From assembly GCA_035508595.1 (NCBI GenBank), contig DATJMR010000063.1:1-6860 (forward strand): 6,860 bases of DNA, given 5' to 3'. Below the pieces are notes generated by a model, which worked only from the letters and a program-made list of their open reading frames with translations, did no database searches and had not been told where the DNA came from. The position numbers and the translations under genes are program-made. Position 1 is the stretch's first letter. Every line of letters begins with the position of its first letter. The DNA is from Dyella_B sp035508595 (GTDB lineage Bacteria; Pseudomonadota; Gammaproteobacteria; Xanthomonadales; Rhodanobacteraceae). Positions 1 through 5,282 of the stretch are shown here, in pieces.

Positions 1-1
1 C

Positions 2-886
2 AACTCGCTCAACGCCAATGCCGAGGCGAACCAGCTGACCAACGCCATCTCCAATTCCAAAGGCGGCTCCTCCAGCGGCAGCGCCGACAGCACCTCGGCG
101 GAAACCATGGTGCCGTTCCCTGCCATGCTCAGCTACACGAACAATCACACGCCGACCGAAGTGAACCACCAGGATGGCTTGGTGGCGGGCACCATTTCGT
201 TCAACCTGCCGCCTGGCGGATCGTTGAGCAAAGCGCTGGTAGCCATCAACCAGGCTATGCAGGACTTGCGCATGCCGGCCTCCATTCACGGCGAAACCGC
301 CGGCGCCGCACAGGTGTATTCGCAATCGATGTCGACAATGCCGCTGTTGATTCTCGCGGCGTTGGGAGCCGTCTACATCGTGCTCGGCATGCTTTACGAA
401 AACACGGTGCACCCGATCACGATTCTTTCCACGCTGCCCTCGGCAGGTATCGGCGCGACGCTTGCGCTGCTCATTTTCGGCACGCCGTTTTCCGTGATTG
501 CGATGATCGGCATGATTCTGCTGGTCGGTATCGTGAAGAAAAACGCGATCATGATGATCGACGTGGCCATCCATTTGCAGCGCGACGAAGGTTACGAGCC
601 CACCCGTGCCATTCACGATGCCGCCGTGATGCGTTTGCGGCCCATCATGATGACGACCGCCGCCGCCGTGCTGGGCGCCGTGCCGTTGGCGGTCGGTATC
701 GGTCAAGGCGGATCGCTGCGCCAGCCGCTCGGTATTACCGTGATGGGCGGCTTGATTCTCAGTCAGGTCTTTACGCTGTACACGACACCGGTGATTTATC
801 TCTTCCTCGACCGTCTGCGCGCCAAACTCGCCAGGTGGTCCGCCACCTTGCCGTGGAACAGATCCGACGCGAGTACCTCAACATGA
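2..886 (+). CDS. mdtC: RND multidrug efflux permease, MdtB/MdtC type (C-terminal part)
   Basis: The reading frame is open from the window edge to a TGA at 884-886. It gives 294 residues of a protein that is usually about 1,030-1,050 long, so the N-terminal ~70% is missing. It is the inner-membrane, proton-driven pump of a tripartite exporter. After the end of the second periplasmic domain (residues ~36-110) come five hydrophobic segments near 113-132, 137-160, 164-186, 215-234 and 242-271, matching TM8-12 of the RND fold. The HPITILSTLPSAG, GIVKKNAIMMID, RLRPIMMTTAAAVLGA and TTPVIYLFLDRL stretches closely resemble E. coli MdtB/MdtC and Pseudomonas MuxB/MuxC. MdtC/MuxC is preferred because the outer-membrane channel gene follows directly, with a 4-base ATGA overlap. 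MdtB cannot be excluded without the upstream gene. A Ser/Gly-rich stretch at residues 17-33 is unusual. Confidence 0.9.
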   Translation, partial: NSLNANAEANQLTNAISNSKGGSSSGSADSTSAETMVPFPAMLSYTNNHTPTEVNHQDGLVAGTISFNLPPGGSLSKALVAINQAMQDLRMPASIHGETAGAAQVYSQSMSTMPLLILAALGAVYIVLGMLYENTVHPITILSTLPSAGIGATLALLIFGTPFSVIAMIGMILLVGIVKKNAIMMIDVAIHLQRDEGYEPTRAIHDAAVMRLRPIMMTTAAAVLGAVPLAVGIGQGGSLRQPLGITVMGGLILSQVFTLYTTPVIYLFLDRLRAKLARWSATLPWNRSDASTST

Positions 887-2343
887 AGACTTTACAGACC
901 GTTCTCGCCGCGTCGCTGGCACTGATGCTCGGCGGCTGCATGGTTGGCCCTGACTATCACCGTCCGCAGGTGCCGATGCCAACGCAGTTCAAGGAACTGC
1001 CGGGTTGGAGCGCCGCGACGCCCGAAGCCGGCGAAGCGCCGAAAGGTGATTGGTGGACGGTTTTCAACGATCCGCTGCTCAATGAACTCGAGCCGATGGT
1101 GTCGGTATCGAATCAAAGCGTGCGGCAGGCGTATTTCAACTACCAGCAGGCAGAGGCCGAAGTACAAGTCGCGCGCGCGTCATTGTTCCCGACCATAGGC
1201 ATTTCCGGTTCGGCGGCCAAGCAACGCGGTGCCGGCGGCAGTACTTCAAACTCCACATCTGGCTCCAGTTCCCGACCGGCCATCAGCACTTCCGGCTCGT
1301 TGGAAGGCAACGCCAGTTGGGCGCCGGATCTGTGGGGCAAAGTACGCCGCACCGTCGAAGAGAGCAAAGCCAACGCACAGGCCAGTCAGGCAACGCTGGC
1401 CAACGCCACGCTTTCCGAGCAGATTGCGTTGGCCGATGCCGTGACCGAACTGCGCATCACCGACGCCGACACCGATTTGTTGCAGAAAACGGTCGATGCC
1501 TATACCGAATATCTGCGTGTCGTCGCCAATCAGGGCACGGCTGGCACGACACCGCCGTCCGATGTACTTACCGCGCGCACGCAATTGGAAAGCGCCAAAT
1601 CCAGCCTGATCGCGCTAGGCATCGCGCGCGCGCAATATGCGCATGCGATTGCGGTACTGGTCGGCAAAAATCCAGAAGAACTCGACATCCCGCACAGCAC
1701 GAGCATTCCGGCGCTCCCCACGGTTCCCGCTGGCGTGCCCTCTACTCTGTTGCAACGCCGTCCCGACATTGCCGTGGCCGAGCGCGATATGGCTGCGCAG
1801 AACGCAGCCGTCGGCGTGGCGGTAGCCGCTTACTATCCCGATCTGACATTGTCGGCGGCAGACGGCTTCACTCAGTCGCCCTTGGCCGGATTGCTACACA
1901 TAGCCAATCACGTGTGGTCGCTGGGTGCGGACGTCAACGAAACCGTGTTCGACTTTGGCGCGCGTCATGGGCAGGTAGCGTCGGCCAAAGCGGCCTATGA
2001 AGCGACGGTAGCGAACTACCGCGGCACAGTGCTGACCGCGCTGGAAGATGTGGAGAACGATCTGTCGAACCTGCGTATCCTTGCGCAACAGGCCCAAGTA
2101 CAGGGCACGGTCGTGACCGATGCCACACAGGGTGCGCAAATCGCCTTCAACGAATACCAGGCAGGCACGGTGGATTACACGACCGCCGCCACGGCGCGCG
2201 CCACGCAGTTAAGCGCCCAACAAAACGCTCTGAGCATCACGCAGCAGCAGTTGCTCGACACGATATCGTTGATCGGCGATCTCGGTGGCGGCTGGTCCGC
2301 CGACGAGCTCAACGCGCCGCAAAAATCCACCGCCAGCCGCTGA
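883..2343 (+). CDS. Outer-membrane efflux lipoprotein (OprM/NodT family, TolC-like)
   Basis: This 486-residue protein is the outer-membrane channel through which the pump encoded just upstream would discharge its substrates. The ATG at 883 is chosen because it gives a lipoprotein signal peptide (MKTLQTVLAASLALMLGGC): the lipobox is LGGC and the modified Cys is residue 19. The +2 residue is Met rather than Asp, which fits outer-membrane sorting. The same frame is open upstream to 835, but that extension lies inside the pump gene and spoils the signal peptide. Family marks are GPDYHRP (22-28), DWWTVFNDPLL (56-66), WAPDLWGK (146-153), GVPSTLLQRRPDI (284-296), TVFDFGARHG (354-363) and YQAGTVDYTT (425-434). 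Two similar halves are visible, as expected for the alpha-barrel/beta-barrel repeat. Residues 114-139 are rich in Ser, Thr and Gly, at a place where the first beta-barrel hairpin would reach the surface. Length is typical. The ribosome binding site is poor, so translational coupling through ATGA is likely. An OpmB-like role is plausible but not certain. Confidence 0.93.
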   Translation: MKTLQTVLAASLALMLGGCMVGPDYHRPQVPMPTQFKELPGWSAATPEAGEAPKGDWWTVFNDPLLNELEPMVSVSNQSVRQAYFNYQQAEAEVQVARASLFPTIGISGSAAKQRGAGGSTSNSTSGSSSRPAISTSGSLEGNASWAPDLWGKVRRTVEESKANAQASQATLANATLSEQIALADAVTELRITDADTDLLQKTVDAYTEYLRVVANQGTAGTTPPSDVLTARTQLESAKSSLIALGIARAQYAHAIAVLVGKNPEELDIPHSTSIPALPTVPAGVPSTLLQRRPDIAVAERDMAAQNAAVGVAVAAYYPDLTLSAADGFTQSPLAGLLHIANHVWSLGADVNETVFDFGARHGQVASAKAAYEATVANYRGTVLTALEDVENDLSNLRILAQQAQVQGTVVTDATQGAQIAFNEYQAGTVDYTTAATARATQLSAQQNALSITQQQLLDTISLIGDLGGGWSADELNAPQKSTASR

Positions 2344-2355
2344 CTCATCACCCGC

Positions 2356-3246
2356 ATGCCCATCGATACCCACGCTCGCACTCTCGAACTCTCTCCTATC
2401 GTTGCCGGTCTTTGGCGTATTACCGATTGGCAACTGAGCGTGCAGGAACGCGTGCGCTGGATCGAACAAGCGCTGGAGCTTGGCATTACATCGTTTGATC
2501 ACGCCGATATTTACGGCGATTACCGCGCCGAATCGCTATTCGGCGAGGCGCTCGACGCCTCGCCGGGTCTGCGCCAACGCATGCGACTGGTGACGAAATG
2601 CGGAGTGCGGCTAAAGTCCTCCAAACGCCCATACCGCATCAATTACTATGACACCGACGCCGCTTATGTACGGGCAGAGGTGGAGCAATCGCTGCGCAAT
2701 CTGCATACCGAGCAATTGGATCTTGTATTGATCCATCGCCCCGATTATTTGATGGACGCGGCGGTGCTGGCGGAAACCTTCACCGCCCTGACACGCGAAG
2801 GTAAAGTGGCACATTGGGGTGTTTCCAACCACAGCACCAGCCAATTCGCGCTGCTACATCAACAATACCCGTTGACCACCCATCAACTGGAATTGTCGCC
2901 GCTGCATATGGGTACGCTGGACGACGGGAGCTTGGATCAAGCTCAACAACTTGGCCTGCGCCCGATGATATGGTCGCCGCTGGCGGGCGGACGGCTCATG
3001 ACCGGTGAGGACGAGCAAGCGTTACGTGTTCGCGCGGAAATGTCCGACATCGCATCCCGTCTGGGAATTTCGCTTACCACCCTCGCTTTCGCATGGGTGC
3101 TGCGCCATCCTTCGCGGCCCTATCCCATCACCGGAACGCGCCGCATCGAAGGCCTGCGCGACGCGGTGGCGGCATTGAACGTGCAGCTCGATGCGCAAGA
3201 CTGGTATGCCATCTGGACGGCGAGCCAAGGTCATTCGGTGCCTTGA
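2356..3246 (+). CDS. ydhF: Aldo/keto reductase, YdhF-like oxidoreductase
   Basis: This 296-residue protein belongs to the NADPH-dependent aldo/keto reductase superfamily, soluble (alpha/beta)8 barrels that reduce carbonyls. The catalytic tetrad of the superfamily is visible: Asp48 and Tyr53 in FDHADIYGDY, Lys81 in TKCGVR and His127 in LIHRPD. The sequence tracks E. coli YdhF nearly end to end, including GLWRITDW (18-25), GKVAHWGVSN, LELSPLHM, WSPLAGGRL and the closing G-H-S-V-P. The physiological substrate of YdhF is not known to me. The ATG lies 12 bp after the stop of the efflux lipoprotein gene and is the only upstream Met, since the next is Met76, past two catalytic residues. I see no Shine-Dalgarno sequence, so translation may rely on read-through from the gene before it. 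The gene may therefore belong to the efflux operon, but that is inference from spacing alone. Confidence 0.93.
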   Translation: MPIDTHARTLELSPIVAGLWRITDWQLSVQERVRWIEQALELGITSFDHADIYGDYRAESLFGEALDASPGLRQRMRLVTKCGVRLKSSKRPYRINYYDTDAAYVRAEVEQSLRNLHTEQLDLVLIHRPDYLMDAAVLAETFTALTREGKVAHWGVSNHSTSQFALLHQQYPLTTHQLELSPLHMGTLDDGSLDQAQQLGLRPMIWSPLAGGRLMTGEDEQALRVRAEMSDIASRLGISLTTLAFAWVLRHPSRPYPITGTRRIEGLRDAVAALNVQLDAQDWYAIWTASQGHSVP

Positions 3247-3428
3247 GTGCAGTGCTCAACGCCAAGCACGGCCTTGCCGTCATTCCGGCGAAGGCGGGAA
3301 TCCAGTGGCAATCACGTCTGAAGGACTCGATACAGATTTCGTGTGCTTCGCACAGCGTATCAAAGCGGGATTCCGGCCTTCGCCGGAATGACGTCGCGAA
3401 AGTGCGGAGCTTGGTAGCCGGAGACTAA
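3247..3428. other. Intergenic region between convergent ydhF-like and 5'-nucleotidase genes
   Basis: These 182 bases separate two genes that end facing each other. Nearly two thirds is the inverted-repeat element at 3278-3393. The remaining 31 bases on the left and 35 on the right show no promoter, ribosome binding site or T-tailed terminator that I can support. An open frame on the plus strand runs through it from within the reductase gene (3093-3428), but its sequence is just the translated repeat. Confidence 0.7.
3278..3393. repeat. 116-bp inverted-repeat element between convergent genes
   Basis: The left arm (3278-3303, beginning CGTCATTCCGGCGAAGGC) and the right arm (3368-3393, ending CCTTCGCCGGAATGACG) are inverted repeats of 26 bp, identical at 25 positions. 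The single difference is at 3296, G where the other arm predicts C. Each arm is also a small hairpin: 3370-3377 pairs perfectly with 3382-3389 around CTTC, while 3282-3289 pairs with 3294-3301 apart from one G-G mismatch. The centre holds a further hairpin, TGTGC (3342-3346) with GCACA (3350-3354), flanked by GATAC (3329-3333) and GTATC (3357-3361). It contains no credible gene. The ends resemble the dispersed GTCATTCC-type palindromes common in xanthomonads and other proteobacteria, so a MITE- or REP-like element is the best guess. It lies between two convergent genes and could help end transcription in both directions. No target-site duplication is obvious. Confidence 0.85.
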
Positions 3429-4358
3429 CTATCCGTTACTCACGCCATGCGGCACATGCCCCGTGGCCACATGCTTGCGCGCAGATTCGACATTGGCCGG
3501 CGAATCGTCAAAAAAGATATCGGCGCCAAACGCGTCCAGGAACGGTCCCTTGTCGCGGCCGCCGAGGAACAGCGCTTCGTCGATGCGAACCCCCCATCGA
3601 CGCAATGTGAGAATCACGCGTTTATGCGCCGGCGCGGAGCGCGCCGTGACCAATGCGGTGCGGATCGGCGAATTTTCGGCGGGAAACGCCGCCTGCAAGC
3701 GGTGCACCGCCGTAAGAAACCCGCGGAACGGCCCCACGGATAGCGGCTCTTCCGCCAGCTCGGTTTCGGTGCGATGAAAGGCCTCCAAACCTTCTTCGCG
3801 TGACACGCGCTCGCCCTCGTCGCCAAAAATCACGGCGTCGCCGTCGAACGCGATGCGCAGCTGCTCGCTGGCGCGTGGCGGCGCCGTGGACGGCAAAATG
3901 GTGGCCGCGGCGACACCTGCTTTCAACGCGCGCCCAACATCTTCGGCATTGGCCGACAAAAACAAGTCTGTCTTGAACGGCGCAATGTAATCGGACGTGG
4001 GAGCGCCGCTGGTAAACGCGGCACGGCTGATTTCCAGGCCGTAATGCTGAATGGCGTTAAAAATGCGCAGCCCCGTGTCGCCGGAGTTGCGCGACAACAG
4101 GATCACTTCGACAGGCGGCACATCGCCGGCGAGCTTGTTGAGGCCGAGCAGCTTCTGCACCAACGGAAATGCAACCCCAGGCTGGAGAATCTCGTTTTCG
4201 TGGTCGATCTGGTAAGCGCGATACGCATCCAGGCCTTCCTGTTCGAACAGCGTATGACTGTCGCCCAGGTCGAACAACGCGCGCGACGAAATGGCGACAA
4301 CCAGCTTGTTGTCGTGGGTGGCGCTCGGATCGTGCGCGGTTTTGGTGGGGCGAGTCAT
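3429..4358 (-). CDS. 5'-nucleotidase, cytosolic type I-like (5_nucleotid / PF06189 family)
   Basis: This 309-residue protein is a likely soluble HAD-fold 5'-nucleotidase that hydrolyses nucleoside monophosphates such as AMP or IMP to nucleosides. It closely resembles the bacterial relatives of vertebrate cytosolic 5'-nucleotidase I. Visible marks are VVAISSRALFDL (20-31), VEVILLSRNSGDTGL (83-97), FNAIQHYGLEISRAAF, DLFLSAN (131-137), the Asp-Gly-Asp nucleophile motif in AFDGDAVIFGDE (Asp172/Asp174), a motif II Thr238 in LVTARS, Lys270 and the acidic pair Asp284-Asp285 in IFFDDS. The order fits HAD motifs I-IV, and the length is usual. The ATG at 4358 is chosen; an in-frame TTG at 4367 would add three residues, and neither has a strong ribosome binding site. 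It lies 62 bp downstream of nadK on the same strand, so the two may be co-transcribed. Its stop faces the inverted-repeat element. Substrate preference cannot be read from the sequence. Confidence 0.88.
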   Translation of the reverse strand: MTRPTKTAHDPSATHDNKLVVAISSRALFDLGDSHTLFEQEGLDAYRAYQIDHENEILQPGVAFPLVQKLLGLNKLAGDVPPVEVILLSRNSGDTGLRIFNAIQHYGLEISRAAFTSGAPTSDYIAPFKTDLFLSANAEDVGRALKAGVAAATILPSTAPPRASEQLRIAFDGDAVIFGDEGERVSREEGLEAFHRTETELAEEPLSVGPFRGFLTAVHRLQAAFPAENSPIRTALVTARSAPAHKRVILTLRRWGVRIDEALFLGGRDKGPFLDAFGADIFFDDSPANVESARKHVATGHVPHGVSNG

Positions 4359-4420
4359 GGCTGTCAATCTAGCGCAAACCGCGTAAGCCGGGGATGTGCG
4401 GCGCTTGCGTCAACTGGCGA

Positions 4421-5200
4421 TCAGTCTGCCGCGAATTGTTCGTCCAGAATGCGCTGTTCGAGATTGTGCTCGGGATCGAACAGCAATTGCACGCCCAGCT
4501 CGCGCGATTGGCGAATCTCTACCGAACGAACATTGCGCACTTCAAGAAAGTCCGCCGTAGCGCTTACCGGCCGCTTGCCCGGGTCGAGCACGCGCAGACT
4601 CACCAAGGTGCGATGGGGCAAGATCGCACCACGCCAGCGGCGCGGGCGGAATGGGCTGATCGGCGTGAGCGCCAGCACGTTCGCGTCCAGCGGAAGAATG
4701 GGGCCGTGCGCGGAAAGGTTGTAGGCGGTCGAGCCGGCCGGCGTGGAAACCAGAATGCCGTCACAGACGAGATTTGCCAGCTTCACCACATCGTTGAGCT
4801 TTACTTCAACATGCGCAGCCTGATTGGTCTGCCGCAGCAACGACACTTCGTTGAACGCCAAGGCGGTGCGAGCTTGCCCGTCGCCGTCGACCACGTGCAT
4901 TTCCAGAGGAAACAGCTCCGCTGCGTGCGCACGCTTGATGCGCTCGGGCAGTTCCTCCAGATGATGTTTGTTCATAAGGAAGCCGACACGCCCGAGCTTC
5001 ATGCCGTATACGGGAACGGCCATCGCGCGATGCGTGTGCAGGGTGCGCAACATGAAACCGTCGCCGCCCAGGGCCACGATGACCTCTGCCTCGATAGCCG
5101 GCACGTCCCCATAGCGATCCACGAGTTTGCGGCGCGCTTGCTGTGCAACGTTGGTTTCACTGGCGACGAACGCGAGGCGCATAAGATCCGTCTTGGTCAT
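4421..5200 (-). CDS. nadK: NAD kinase
   Basis: This 259-residue cytosolic enzyme phosphorylates NAD+ at the 2'-hydroxyl of the adenosine ribose to make NADP+, the only de novo source of NADP. Key marks are the GGDG motif (45-48, catalytic Asp47) in VALGGDGFML, the GMKLGRVGFLMN stretch (66-77), the Asn-Glu pair 117-118 in AFNEVSLLR, and the long conserved block DGILVSTPAGSTAY (147-160) followed by LSAHGPILP, then LTPISP. The protein is about 30 residues shorter than E. coli NadK at the N-terminus and matches the compact xanthomonad form. The ATG at 5200 is preferred because a GAGG lies 5 bases upstream (minus strand); a GTG at 5206 overlaps that GAGG, and an ATG at 5182 would cut into the first beta strand. 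It follows the glutamate dehydrogenase gene by 82 bp and precedes a 5'-nucleotidase gene by 62 bp. Confidence 0.95.
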   Translation of the reverse strand: MTKTDLMRLAFVASETNVAQQARRKLVDRYGDVPAIEAEVIVALGGDGFMLRTLHTHRAMAVPVYGMKLGRVGFLMNKHHLEELPERIKRAHAAELFPLEMHVVDGDGQARTALAFNEVSLLRQTNQAAHVEVKLNDVVKLANLVCDGILVSTPAGSTAYNLSAHGPILPLDANVLALTPISPFRPRRWRGAILPHRTLVSLRVLDPGKRPVSATADFLEVRNVRSVEIRQSRELGVQLLFDPEHNLEQRILDEQFAAD

Positions 5201-5205
5201 TGGCA

Positions 5206-5209
5206 CCTC
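5206..5209 (-). promoter_or_regulatory. Ribosome binding site of nadK
   Basis: On the minus strand this reads GAGG, five bases before the ATG at 5200. It is the clearest Shine-Dalgarno sequence among the complete genes here and decides the nadK start against the GTG six bases further upstream. It lies within ACGAGG (5231-5226 has the complementary CCTCGT on the same transcript), so it could be masked by local pairing. Confidence 0.6.
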
Positions 5210-5226
5210 GTGAGCTTACGACACGA

Positions 5227-5258
5227 CGAGGGGCAAGGCCATGACGCCTTGCCCCTTG
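5227..5258 (-). terminator. Stem-loop after the glutamate dehydrogenase gene
   Basis: Positions 5229-5239 (AGGGGCAAGGC) and 5246-5256 are perfect inverted repeats of 11 bp around a 6-base loop. A G-T wobble and one more C-G pair extend the stem to 13. It begins 24 bases after the TAA of the glutamate dehydrogenase gene, where a transcription terminator is expected. There is no T-run on either side in either direction, so a canonical intrinsic terminator is not shown. It could instead protect the 3' end of the upstream message or shape the nadK leader. Confidence 0.5.
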
Positions 5259-5282
5259 AGAGACCGCTTCAACCCAGCCGAT

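Noticed and set aside
835..882. Upstream extension of the channel gene to an earlier start at 835
   Set aside because: It would add 16 charged residues before a clean lipoprotein signal peptide and overlap the pump gene by 52 bases; the ATG at 883 with the ATGA overlap is better.
1317..2000. 227-codon plus-strand open frame within the channel gene
   Set aside because: It is a frame-shifted shadow of the OprM/NodT gene, very rich in Arg and without any family features.
3093..3428. 111-codon plus-strand open frame running through the inverted-repeat element
   Set aside because: It starts inside the reductase gene in another frame, and its C-terminal part is only the translated repeat (HSGEGG/IPAKAGIQ-type text often mis-annotated as a protein).
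4362..4367. TTGACA on the minus strand just before the 5'-nucleotidase gene, like a -35 box
   Set aside because: It lies 3 bases from the chosen ATG, so a promoter there would start transcription inside the gene. A TTGACG further upstream (near 4407) has no convincing -10 partner.
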